From Lachnospiraceae bacterium (lineage in GTDB: Bacteria; Bacillota; Clostridia; Lachnospirales; Lachnospiraceae): 49,016 nt of DNA. Shown in pieces: positions 39,363-46,597 of this stretch (its first letter is position 1; the number at the start of each line of letters is the position of its first letter). A program made the translations under genes and the position numbers. The stretch lies in the NCBI GenBank assembly GCA_910575555.1, contig CAJTFX010000034.1, positions 1-49,016 of the forward strand, written 5' to 3'. The notes beneath the pieces were generated by a model, which did no database searches, had not been told where the DNA came from, and was given only the letters and a program-made list of their open reading frames with translations.

Positions 39363-40089
39363 TTTTGTGAAGACAATTCAGACAGGTATTGACAGCCATC
39401 CGCTGATGGAAAAGCTGATGAATATTCCGTTGGGGGCACGTTTTATAAAAGATGTAAAGTTCCGCACGGAGGTTTCGCTTTATCTGGGATTTTTCATCAA
39501 TCTGCTGTATATTGTGATGAAAATGGCGTCGGGAATCTATTATCACTCCGTATGGTTTGTTTCGGTTGCAGTTTACTATATCCTGTTGGCATTTATGCGT
39601 TTTCTGCTGTTCCGTCGTGGAAAAGCAAGAACGGATGGGAATCATTTGGAAGAAGAATTAAAGCGTTACCGTCTGTGCGGCATATTGCTGTTGTTAATGA
39701 ACCAGGCATTGGCCGGAATCGTTGCTTTTATGGTACACAAGAATCAAAGTTATGATTATCCCGGGCTTTTAATTTATGCAATGGCAACATACTCTTTTTA
39801 TCTTGTAATCATTGCATTTAAGAATGTCATCCAGTTCCGCAGACATAAAAGTCCGGTTCTGTCTGCGGCGAAAGTAATCAATCTTGTTTCTGCAATGGTG
39901 TCAATCCTGTCATTAGAAACGGCTATGGTTGCCCGTTTTGGGAATGCAGATGATTTTTCATCCCGGCAGACGATAACCGGTGCAACAGGGGGCGGGGTTT
40001 GTACGTTTGTGCTTGGTATGGCAATTTTTATGATTGTCAAATCATCAAAGGAACTAAAAAAGCTGAAAGTTAATACTTTTCAAACATAA
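39355..40089 (+). CDS. Polytopic membrane protein of unknown function
   Basis: A 244-aa protein with about six hydrophobic helices after a cytoplasmic start (MDDFVKTIQTGI...). Features include VKFRTEVSLYLGFFINLLYIVMKMASGIYYHSVW, LLLLMNQALAGIVAFMVHKN, and SFYLVIIAFKNVIQFRRHKSP. I recognise this as a widespread Clostridial integral membrane protein type without known function. A longer frame from 39196 is open but has a non-hydrophobic basic start and overlaps the 37-aa gene; ATG 39355 overlaps that gene's stop. The 3' end carries the first repeat of promoter E. Confidence 0.65.
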   Translation: MDDFVKTIQTGIDSHPLMEKLMNIPLGARFIKDVKFRTEVSLYLGFFINLLYIVMKMASGIYYHSVWFVSVAVYYILLAFMRFLLFRRGKARTDGNHLEEELKRYRLCGILLLLMNQALAGIVAFMVHKNQSYDYPGLLIYAMATYSFYLVIIAFKNVIQFRRHKSPVLSAAKVINLVSAMVSILSLETAMVARFGNADDFSSRQTITGATGGGVCTFVLGMAIFMIVKSSKELKKLKVNTFQT

Positions 40090-40123
40090 CAGAATCGTTT
40101 TGGAAACAAATATGTGATAGATT
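40077..40123 (+). promoter_or_regulatory. Response-regulator-type promoter E
   Basis: TTTTCAAACAT (40077-40087), AACAGAATCGT (40088-40098), TTTGGAAACAA (40099-40109), 8 bp, TAGATT (40118-40123). The first repeat lies inside the stop-codon region of the preceding gene. Confidence 0.75.
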
Positions 40124-40152
40124 ACATTTCATGAGGAAAGGAGTCAGACAAA

Positions 40153-40530
40153 ATGGAAGAGAAAAAAGTTGTTTTTCGTTATACCTATTCTGCTTCACAG
40201 CAGGAAGAAATCAAAAATATCCGGGAAAAGTATATGCCGCCTACAGAGGAAGAGGATAAAATGGAACGGCTGCGCAGACTGGACCAGAGCGTGACGAAAC
40301 CCGGCACAATCGTATCTATTATTGTCGGGATTTTAAGTACTTTGGTTTTCGGCACTGGTATGTGCTGCACAATGGTGTGGGAGGGGTTGATGCTTCCCGG
40401 CATCATAATTGGGATTATAGGCATTATCGGAATTGTTGCTGCTTATCCTCTCTATATTCATATTACAAAAAAGCAGCGGGAAAAGGTGGCGTCGGAAATT
40501 ATAAAGTTATCGGATGAACTGATGAAATGA
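40153..40530 (+). CDS. Two-helix membrane protein, family member 2
   Basis: A 125-aa protein. It has a cytoplasmic start with YSASQQEEIKNIREKYMPP and EEEDKMERLRRLDQ, then helix IVSIIVGILSTLVFGTGMC, the loop CTMVWEGLMLPG, helix IIIGIIGIIGIVAAY, and tail ...EIIKLSDELMK. It is the closest relative of the 45023 protein. GGAAAGGAG lies ahead of the ATG. Own promoter (E), directly before the two-component system. The conserved GMCxxM-x-W-E segment between the helices is likely at the outer face and could be a ligand contact or sensor. Confidence 0.75.
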   Translation: MEEKKVVFRYTYSASQQEEIKNIREKYMPPTEEEDKMERLRRLDQSVTKPGTIVSIIVGILSTLVFGTGMCCTMVWEGLMLPGIIIGIIGIIGIVAAYPLYIHITKKQREKVASEIIKLSDELMK

Positions 40531-40554
40531 CTTCAGTTTTTTGTTTTTTGCTGT

Positions 40555-40590
40555 GTTGGAAACAATTCTCAAACATTTATATCGTATAAT
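40555..40590 (+). promoter_or_regulatory. Response-regulator-type promoter F (two-component system)
   Basis: GTTGGAAACAA (40555-40565), TTCTCAAACAT (40566-40576), 8 bp, TATAAT (40585-40590). Two clear repeats. This means the response regulator probably activates its own gene. Confidence 0.8.
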
Positions 40591-40790
40591 GAGATATATG
40601 GATGGATGAGGCTAAATATGCAATATTTGGAGCAGGTCGGTTTCTGCAGAGGAGAGAATCGGATTTCCAATAAGTGCGGTTCAGCAAGGAATGAGGGGTG
40701 TTGATAGGATATCTTGTGAAATATGGTGATGCCCGACAGCCTCAGACAAAATATTAGGGGGAGCTATATCAGATCCAATGGAGGAACAAA
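40591..40790 (+). other. About 190-base leader of the two-component operon
   Basis: No long gene is seen. A 28-codon frame starting ATG at about 40618 (MQYLEQVGFC...) lacks a good ribosome site. TTGGAGCAGGT here also occurs in the AraC-site repeat at 644. A leader of this length is unusual for this window and may carry RNA-level control. Confidence 0.35.
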
Positions 40791-41462
40791 ATGCATAAGA
40801 TATTAATAGTGGAAGATGACGGCCGTTTGAATCTGGCTGTCTGTAATTATTTGAACCGGCATGGATATGAAAGCATTGGCGTACTGAATGCTTCAGAGGC
40901 ATATAATGCCTTATACCATAACAAGTTTGACCTCATCATCTCTGATATCATGATGCCGGAGACAGACGGATTTGAATTTGCGGAAACAGTCAGGCGCAGT
41001 GACCAAGCCATTCCGATCCTGTTCATGACTGCAAGGGATGATATGCCGTCCAAAAGCAAGGGGTATCTTGCAGGGATTGACGACTATATGGTAAAACCGA
41101 TAAATTTTGAAGAATTGCTGCTGCATATCGGTGCGCTGCTGCGCCGGAGTGGAATTGCCAATAACAGGATTCTGGCCATCGGCAGTTTTGTTATGAATGC
41201 CGAAGAAATGACGGTGACAATAGACGGTGAAGGCATCCCTGTCACTGTCAGGGAGTTCCATATCCTATTTAAGCTGTTGTCATATCCCAAGAAAGCCTTT
41301 TCCCGTTCACAGATAATGGAAGAATTCTGGGATGCGGATTCCGATGCAACGCTTCGGGCTGTGGATATGTATATTGCAAAGCTGAGGGATAAATTTGCGA
41401 ACCGACCGGAGTTTAAGATTGTCACTGTATATGGGATGGGATATAAGGCGGTGCTCCAATGA
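40791..41462 (+). CDS. OmpR-family response regulator
   Basis: A 223-aa regulator with a receiver domain (residues 1-120; acidic pocket Glu8-Asp9-Asp10, phosphoacceptor Asp52, Thr in MTARDD, Lys in VKPINF) and a winged-helix DNA-binding domain (FHILFKLLSYPKKAFSRSQIMEEFWD..., ending VYGMGYKAVLQ). OmpR/PhoB-type dimers bind head-to-tail to direct repeats with an 11-bp period, exactly what eight promoters in this region show, including its own. Partner kinase gene overlaps by 4 bases (ATGA). The LFKLLSYPKKAFSR pattern is like BceR/VirR-type antimicrobial-peptide response regulators, a resemblance only. Confidence 0.88.
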   Translation: MHKILIVEDDGRLNLAVCNYLNRHGYESIGVLNASEAYNALYHNKFDLIISDIMMPETDGFEFAETVRRSDQAIPILFMTARDDMPSKSKGYLAGIDDYMVKPINFEELLLHIGALLRRSGIANNRILAIGSFVMNAEEMTVTIDGEGIPVTVREFHILFKLLSYPKKAFSRSQIMEEFWDADSDATLRAVDMYIAKLRDKFANRPEFKIVTVYGMGYKAVLQ

Positions 41463-42529
41463 AACCTGAAAAAACCGTTGCTGATCCGAGAATCAGACGG
41501 CATACTTTTTCATGGAGCCGGTTTGTCATAGTATTTGCCATTTTAATCCTGCTTGCTTTTGGGCAGTCCTTTATGCTGGTGAATTATTTTGACTCCAATA
41601 TCATTCCGCCGGAGCTTGTCAACCCGCTTATCCTGTATTGGGCAGTTGTTGCGGCATTGTTCAGCTTGTTTACAACGATCAGTATCCGAAGAAGATATGA
41701 AAAGCCAATGAGACATATGGGTGAAATAACAAAGCGTGTGTCTGAGGGGGATTTTACTGCCCGCTTAGAGGTGTGCCATGCGGAGGATAAACTTGATTAT
41801 CTGGATGTGATGTTCCTTGACTTTAATAAAATGGTAGAGGAACTGGCCAGCATCGAAATATTGAAAAATGATTTTGTTTCCAATGTCTCCCATGAAATCA
41901 AGACGCCCCTTGCTGTGATTCAAAATTATATAACCCTTATGCAAAACCCGGATCTGACTGCCGGGCAGAGGAAAGAATATGCTGATACTGTTTTCCAAGC
42001 ATCTGAGCAGCTTACTTCATTGGTCAGCAATATCCTGCGGTTAAGCAAACTGGAAAATCAATCAATTATGCCATTGCCGCAAAGCTATGATGTGTGCCGG
42101 CAGCTTGCTGACTGTGTGATGAATCTGGCAGACCGGATGGAGGCAAAGGGATTGGAATTTACCGCTGACATAGAAGAGAAAGCCTATGTTTTAGCAGATG
42201 AAAATATGATGGAGATTGTCTGGAATAACCTGCTGATGAATGCGGTTAAGTTTACAGAACCCGGCGGCAAAATTACATTGACACAGACTACAATGGGCGG
42301 AGACGTCTGGGTATCTGTTTCTGACAGTGGGTGCGGAATGGACGAGCAGACGCTCCGGCATATTTTTGACCGGTTCTATCAGGGAGACACCTCGCATTCA
42401 CAGGAAGGTTACGGACTTGGATTGGCAATGGTGGCAAAAATCATTGATCTAAGCAGGGGAACAATCAAGGTTTCCAGCACACAAGGAAAAGGCTCTGTGT
42501 TTTCCGTATGCCTGAAACGGGGATGTTGA
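41459..42529 (+). CDS. Membrane sensor histidine kinase
   Basis: A 356-aa kinase with two N-terminal membrane helices (about 17-37 and 55-75) and a short extracytoplasmic loop of about 17 residues (ENYFDSNIIPPELVN-like). It then has a HAMP-like linker, the H-box FVSNVSHEIKTPLAV with His145, an N-box (NNLLMNAVKF), and G-boxes DSGCGMD and GYGLGLAMV. The very short external loop is that of intramembrane-sensing kinases (BceS/LiaS type), which react to changes in the membrane or to a transporter and not to a soluble ligand. It phosphorylates the regulator encoded directly upstream. Confidence 0.88.
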   Translation: MKPEKTVADPRIRRHTFSWSRFVIVFAILILLAFGQSFMLVNYFDSNIIPPELVNPLILYWAVVAALFSLFTTISIRRRYEKPMRHMGEITKRVSEGDFTARLEVCHAEDKLDYLDVMFLDFNKMVEELASIEILKNDFVSNVSHEIKTPLAVIQNYITLMQNPDLTAGQRKEYADTVFQASEQLTSLVSNILRLSKLENQSIMPLPQSYDVCRQLADCVMNLADRMEAKGLEFTADIEEKAYVLADENMMEIVWNNLLMNAVKFTEPGGKITLTQTTMGGDVWVSVSDSGCGMDEQTLRHIFDRFYQGDTSHSQEGYGLGLAMVAKIIDLSRGTIKVSSTQGKGSVFSVCLKRGC

Positions 42530-42566
42530 GCGCCAGAAAATTCAGTGTGTTCCTTTTGTGCAAAAT

Positions 42567-42601
42567 GACAATAGCATTCCCGCTATATGATTGTCGTTTT
42601 T
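42567..42601 (+). terminator. Terminator of the two-component operon
   Basis: GACAAT pairs with ATTGTC, with AGC and GCT pairing inside, then G and TTTTT. Confidence 0.7.
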
Positions 42602-42621
42602 ATAGAATTTTATTTTGTGAG

Positions 42622-42651
42622 TTGACTTTTGAGGATTTTATCTGATAAAAT
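42622..42651 (+). promoter_or_regulatory. Promoter of the MATE fusion gene
   Basis: TTGACT (42622-42627), 18-bp spacer, TAAAAT (42646-42651). It has no 11-bp repeats, so this gene is outside the two-component regulon. Confidence 0.65.
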
Positions 42652-42668
42652 AATTTAGTCAAGCAGCG

Positions 42669-42708
42669 AGCAGCGTAGAATCTTTGACAGGTTCTATGCT
42701 GCTTTTTT
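42669..42708 (+). terminator. Leader attenuator of the MATE fusion gene
   Basis: AGCAGC-TAGAA pairs with TTCTA-GCTGCT and is followed by T6, 18 bases after the -10 box and 114 bases before the gene. Two more hairpins follow (GACAgATTTT with AAATTTGTC near 42719-42740; GGCTGC with GCAGC near 42743-42770). Transcription would stop here unless an alternative fold forms. Confidence 0.65.
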
Positions 42709-42821
42709 GTTGAGTACAGACAGATTTTTAAAATTTGTCTATGGCTGCTTGTGCGTAGTTTTTAGGCAGCTTTTCTCTGATAAAGACTCCAAGAAAATCA
42801 CAATAAATGGAGGTTAATCAA

Positions 42822-44840
42822 ATGCAATCAAATCAACAAATGAACTATTTGGGGGAAGAAAAAATACCTAAGCTCATGCTTAAATTTTCAATCCCCTGCA
42901 TTTTATCTTTACTGGTCAGCGCGCTCTACAACATTGTAGACCAGATATTCATCGGCAACAGTGAATTAAGCGCATTGGGCAATGCCGCAACTGGTGTTGT
43001 ATTTCCAATTTTTATTATTGCGCAGGCGTTTGCATGGTGCTTTGGAGATGGCTGTGCCGCATACCTTAGTATCTGTCAGGGAAAAAAGGATACAAAAAAT
43101 TCACCTGTCTGTATCGGCAGCGGCATAACAATTACATTGCTGACAAGTATTGTCCTACTGGCAGTATTCTTTCCGTTCAAAACACAGATTTTAATGTTGT
43201 TTGGAGCGTCAGAAAACAGTATCGGTATGGCGATAGAATATTTTAATATCATTCTTGTGTTCTTTCCAATTTTTATGCTGATGAATATGATGAACGCTGT
43301 TATTCGGGCAGATGGCAGTCCTGCAGGTTCTATGGCGTCTATGCTTACAGGTGCGATTGTAAACATCATTCTTGACCCAGCATTCATCTTTGGACTTCAC
43401 TGGGGAATGAAAGGCGCTGCCCTTGCAACGGTAATCGGGCAAACGGTGTCTTTTGTGATTAGTGTCCGCTATTTCTTTCACACAAAGACTTTCCGATTGA
43501 AATGGAAGCATTTTATTCCTAAATTGGGCGTGTTTTCTACTGCATTGAAACTGGGAACATCTTCTTTTATTACTCAGATGACGATTGTTATTATTTCGTT
43601 AGTCTGTAATATGATGTTGGCAAAATACGGCGCACTTTCCCATTATGGCATTGATATTCCGATTGCGGTTATTGGCATTGAAAGCAAGGTTTTTACCGTT
43701 GTCATTAATATTGTAGTTGGTATTATTCTGGGCTGTCAGCCGATTATCAGCTATAACTATGGCGCAAAAAATTATGAACGTGTAAAAACCACGTATCATT
43801 ATGTTTTAACTGCAACCGTAGTTATTGGGCTTGTTTCTACTTTATTATTTGAGTTAGTTCCAAATTTTATTGTCGGTATGTTTGGAAAACCTACAAACAT
43901 TCCAAACCCGGAGGATTACTGGCGTTTTGCAGAACTGACATTCCGCATTTTCCTGTCATTGGTAGTGTTTACCTGCACAATTAAAATGACTTCTATTTTT
44001 TTCCAAGCAGTGGGAAAGCCAGTTCATGCGATTGTTTCATCAGTTACCAGAGATATTATTTGTTTCGTGCCGTTGGTGCTTATCCTGCCCTGCTTCTTTG
44101 GTGTCGAGGGAGTTTTGTACGCAGCTCCCATAGCTGATTTTCTTGCTATGACAGTTGCCGTTTTTATGACTGTAAGATTTATGCGTTCACTGGGGAAAGA
44201 AACTCAAATGAAAGGACGTTCAAAAGCGCTATTGAAAGAATCTAAAGAGGGGATCATTATCACGATTGCAAGAGAGCATGGTTCTGTTGGAAAACAAGTC
44301 GGTAAAGTGGTGGCAGAGAAATTGAATATTCCATTTTATTACAAAGAAGTAGCTGCATTAGCTGCCGAGGAAAGCGGGCTGCATAAGGAATTTATTTCGG
44401 ATATCAATGCAAATTCCCCTCAGCTTTTACATGAATTATATTTAAGCACAAACGTTGTCCAACAAGCGGTTATTGCACAGGAAAAAATGATAAACAAAAT
44501 CGCAGCCCAGGGTTCCTGCGTAATTGTTGGGCGTGCTGCTGATTATGTCTTACGGGGATATGACAACGTAGTAAGAATTTTCATCTATGCGCCGGAAGAG
44601 TATCGCATCGACAGGGTTATGGAAGTATATGGAGATACGAAAGCGGAAGCCGTGAAAAATATTTACCGTTCAGATAAAGCAAGAGCCGCCTACTATCATA
44701 ATATTTCAAATTTGCGTTGGGGTGATGTACACAACTATGATTTGCTGATTGACAGTTCCATCGGTGTTAAACAGTGTGCGGCGGCAATTTGCAGTTTTCT
44801 TGACTGCAGCACGACTAAAAATCTAAGAAACACGGATTAA
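42822..44840 (+). CDS. MATE efflux pump fused to a cytidylate-kinase-like domain
   Basis: A 672-aa protein. Residues 1 to about 455 form a MATE transporter with twelve helices (ALYNIVDQIFIGN, PIFIIAQAFAWCFGDG, IDIPIAVIGIESKVFTVV). From about residue 470 a soluble domain begins with IIITIAREHGSVGKQVGKVVAEKL, then VIVGRAADYVL and RIDRVMEVYGDTKAEA, which is the cytidylate-kinase-2 (PF13189) pattern, with a modified P-loop. ATG 42822 lies 8 bases after GGAGG; ATG 42807 overlaps that site. The fused domain may bind a nucleotide and control the pump. MATE pumps export cationic drugs with Na+ or H+. The leader attenuator suggests induction by translation- or transcription-stalling compounds. Confidence 0.85.
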   Translation: MQSNQQMNYLGEEKIPKLMLKFSIPCILSLLVSALYNIVDQIFIGNSELSALGNAATGVVFPIFIIAQAFAWCFGDGCAAYLSICQGKKDTKNSPVCIGSGITITLLTSIVLLAVFFPFKTQILMLFGASENSIGMAIEYFNIILVFFPIFMLMNMMNAVIRADGSPAGSMASMLTGAIVNIILDPAFIFGLHWGMKGAALATVIGQTVSFVISVRYFFHTKTFRLKWKHFIPKLGVFSTALKLGTSSFITQMTIVIISLVCNMMLAKYGALSHYGIDIPIAVIGIESKVFTVVINIVVGIILGCQPIISYNYGAKNYERVKTTYHYVLTATVVIGLVSTLLFELVPNFIVGMFGKPTNIPNPEDYWRFAELTFRIFLSLVVFTCTIKMTSIFFQAVGKPVHAIVSSVTRDIICFVPLVLILPCFFGVEGVLYAAPIADFLAMTVAVFMTVRFMRSLGKETQMKGRSKALLKESKEGIIITIAREHGSVGKQVGKVVAEKLNIPFYYKEVAALAAEESGLHKEFISDINANSPQLLHELYLSTNVVQQAVIAQEKMINKIAAQGSCVIVGRAADYVLRGYDNVVRIFIYAPEEYRIDRVMEVYGDTKAEAVKNIYRSDKARAAYYHNISNLRWGDVHNYDLLIDSSIGVKQCAAAICSFLDCSTTKNLRNTD

Positions 44841-44866
44841 AGTGTTTCGCTGATTAGAACAGGCAG

Positions 44867-44892
44867 GGAGCCGGATTTCCGGCTCTCTTTTT
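44867..44892 (+). terminator. Terminator of the MATE fusion gene
   Basis: GAGCCGG pairs with CCGGCTC around ATTT; TTTTT follows after two bases. Confidence 0.85.
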
Positions 44893-44909
44893 GGGCGTGT
44901 GAAAAAAAC

Positions 44910-44967
44910 ATAATTAACAATTCTCAAACATTTTAGCAAAAATTCTCAAATATTAACACAGTATAAT
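44910..44967 (+). promoter_or_regulatory. Response-regulator-type promoter G
   Basis: Four 11-bp units: ATAATTAACAA (44910-44920), TTCTCAAACAT (44921-44931), TTTAGCAAAAA (44932-44942) and TTCTCAAATAT (44943-44953). Then 8 bp and TATAAT (44962-44967). Confidence 0.85.
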
Positions 44968-45022
44968 GTGTTCTGTAATGAAAAAACAGGTATTCATTAA
45001 GATATTATTGGAGGTTCTTGTC

Positions 45023-45394
45023 ATGGAAGAAGAAAAACGTACCTATACTTACACTTACGCTGCAAGACGGCATGAGGAGGTAGACAATATCCGAAAGAAG
45101 TATCTGCCGAAAGAAGAGGATAAGATGGAGCAGCTCCGTAAACTGGATCAGAAATCTACGGAGCGTGGCAAAATTACTGCAATTATTATGGGGATTATCA
45201 GTTCTCTGGTTTTGGGGATTGGAATGTGCTGCACGATGCTTTGGACAAACTTCTTTGCTGCTGGAGTTGTGATTGGCCTTGTCGGCCTTGTCGGTCTTGC
45301 TTTTGTATACCCACTTTATAGTAACATTATAGCAAAAGACCGGAAAAAACTGGCTCCGCAGATTATAGCGCTCAGCAATGAGCTTATGAAATGA
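45023..45394 (+). CDS. Two-helix membrane protein, family member 3
   Basis: A 123-aa protein very like that at 40153: start MEEEKRTYTYTYAARRHEEVDNIRKKYLP, then EEDKMEQLRKLDQ, helix ITAIIMGIISSLVLGIGMC, CTMLW, helix VVIGLVGLVGLAFVY, and tail PQIIALSNELMK. ATG 45023 has TTGGAGG ahead; the longer frame from 44966 begins inside the -10 box and cannot be the start. First gene behind promoter G and coupled by ATGA to a 33-codon gene, then to a 29-aa peptide. Function unknown; regulon context points to membrane stress. Confidence 0.75.
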   Translation: MEEEKRTYTYTYAARRHEEVDNIRKKYLPKEEDKMEQLRKLDQKSTERGKITAIIMGIISSLVLGIGMCCTMLWTNFFAAGVVIGLVGLVGLAFVYPLYSNIIAKDRKKLAPQIIALSNELMK

Positions 45395-45492
45395 ATTCTA
45401 AGGAGAAGCCGGAAATGGAGGCGGTTTCAGCAAGGAAATATGCTGCCTATATATTTCCGTTAAAGTATGATCTGAAGGAGGTGCGAACATGA
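45391..45492 (+). CDS. 33-aa coupled small protein
   Basis: ATG overlaps the upstream stop (ATGA) and its TGA overlaps the next ATG in the same way. The peptide starts MNSKEKPEMEAVSARKYAAY and ends in a charged tail. No hydrophobic helix. The double ATGA coupling is the main evidence; the ribosome site is weak. Confidence 0.4.
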   Translation: MNSKEKPEMEAVSARKYAAYIFPLKYDLKEVRT

Positions 45493-45578
45493 AAAAGCTG
45501 CTTGCTGCAACAGGTATTACTGCGCTTGTCGCTGCCATTGTGGGATTTTTGGTTCACCGCAAGAAAGATATTGGCTGA
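45489..45578 (+). CDS. 29-aa single-helix membrane peptide
   Basis: ATG 45489 follows AAGGAGG at 8 bases. The peptide MKKLLAATGITALVAAIVG continues FLVHRKKDIG: one helix with basic ends. It is the third gene of the promoter-G set and is followed by a strong terminator, so it is likely expressed. Similar single-helix peptides often modulate membrane kinases or pumps, but no role is shown. Confidence 0.6.
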   Translation: MKKLLAATGITALVAAIVGFLVHRKKDIG

Positions 45579-45585
45579 CATGGAA

Positions 45586-45622
45586 AAGACGGGGCTTGAT
45601 ACGGGATATGCCCCGTCTTTCT
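45586..45622 (+). terminator. Terminator of the promoter-G operon
   Basis: AAGACGGGGC pairs perfectly with GCCCCGTCTT (10 bp) around 14 bases, followed by TCTCTAT. Confidence 0.85.
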
Positions 45623-45681
45623 CTATATCAGACAAGGAGGATTTCATGGATAACACATTTGTAAAGAAAAGAAAATGGTAG

Positions 45682-45915
45682 GCAATACTTGATTGTGATG
45701 ATTGCCTGGCCGGTGTGATTGAGAACGGAAAAAACGGATGGCAATACAATAATCCGGATGAATTTGTAAGGTATGCCCTGATGTTTCGTGATCAGTTTCA
45801 TCTGCGCAATTCCATGTCCGAATACGCTGCAAGAAAGGCAAAGGCGTTTTCAATTAATGTATTCGCCAATAAGATAGAAGATTTATATTTGCAGATTGTC
45901 CAACAGTCTCAATGA
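45682..45915 (+). pseudogene. C-terminal remnant of a lipid glycosyltransferase
   Basis: An open frame from 45682 to TGA 45915 reads DDCLAGVIENGKNGWQYNN, PDEFVRYALMF, then an AARKAKAFSINVFANKIEDLY tail, which is the end of family-4 glycosyltransferases such as diacylglycerol glucosyltransferases. The N-terminal 300 residues are lost. Just upstream, ATG 45646 with AGGAGG opens only an 11-codon frame (MDNTFVKKRKW). Glycolipid synthesis would fit the envelope-stress set, but this copy is dead. Confidence 0.65.
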
Positions 45916-45952
45916 AAAGAAAAATGTAAAGTGAAAATGTCATCAGCAACAA

Positions 45953-45999
45953 TTTTCAAACATTTCTTTGAACTTTTTCAAACATTGCTTTGACATAAT
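45953..45999 (+). promoter_or_regulatory. Response-regulator-type promoter H
   Basis: TTTTCAAACAT (45953-45963), TTCTTTGAACT (45964-45974), TTTTCAAACAT (45975-45985), 8 bp, CATAAT (45994-45999). Confidence 0.8.
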
Positions 46000-46039
46000 C
46001 AATTTACGGTAGAAGAAAAGACTATAAAAGGAGATTGCG

Positions 46040-46588
46040 ATGAAAACCATATACATTCTTTTAACAAAATCAGAGACTATACTATCAAAAATTGTGCATT
46101 TTGTTACTGCTGATGCATATACGCACGCTTCTATAGCATTTGACAAAAATTTGCAGACGTTATACAGCTCTTCACGGAAAAATGGGCGCACTTTATTCCC
46201 TGCCGGTCCATGTGCGGAAAATCTGCATAGCGGGTATTATAAACGGCATACCCAAATCCCGTGTGCCGTTTATAAATTACAGGTGAGCGATGAAACATTT
46301 GAAAGCGCAAAGAAAGAAGTGGAACAGATCATGGAGAATGCCCAGAAATATCATTTTAACATTATTGGGCTGCTGTTATGCCATTTTAATATTCCTTATC
46401 ATCGAAAACACTATTTTTTCTGTTCGCAGTTTGTCAGTGAGGTGTTATGCAGGAGCCATGCATTGGAGTTGCCGAAAGACACATCTCTGATGCGTCCAAG
46501 CGATTATATGAAACTGCCGGAGATGTTATGTTGTTTTCGGGGACATTTAAATGAATTCACAGGGAGGGAAAAGCTGTTATTGGCGTGA
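46040..46588 (+). CDS. YiiX-like permuted papain-fold (NlpC/P60 superfamily) protein
   Basis: A 182-aa protein with no signal peptide. The circularly permuted order is visible: His29 in TADAYTHASIAFD comes first and the catalytic Cys128 in HYFFCSQFVSEVLC later, the mark of YiiX/YebB-like proteins. Known relatives act on lipids or amides (LRAT-like acyl transfer) or on cell-wall peptides. The FFCSQFVSE block is well kept, so it is likely active. AAAGGAG precedes the ATG. Together with the next gene, 9 bases downstream, it is under promoter H. A lipid or acyl-modifying role suits the regulon. Confidence 0.75.
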   Translation: MKTIYILLTKSETILSKIVHFVTADAYTHASIAFDKNLQTLYSSSRKNGRTLFPAGPCAENLHSGYYKRHTQIPCAVYKLQVSDETFESAKKEVEQIMENAQKYHFNIIGLLLCHFNIPYHRKHYFFCSQFVSEVLCRSHALELPKDTSLMRPSDYMKLPEMLCCFRGHLNEFTGREKLLLA

Positions 46589-46597
46589 GGGGCAGAT

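Noticed and set aside
40623-40634. TTGGAGCAGGT in the two-component leader equals part of the AraC-site repeat at 644
   Set aside because: It is a single copy with no partner 20-21 bp away and lies downstream of the transcription start, so it is probably chance.
44966-45022. Upstream extension of the 45023 gene (MCSVMKKQ...)
   Set aside because: It begins within the -10 box of promoter G, so it cannot be on the transcript.
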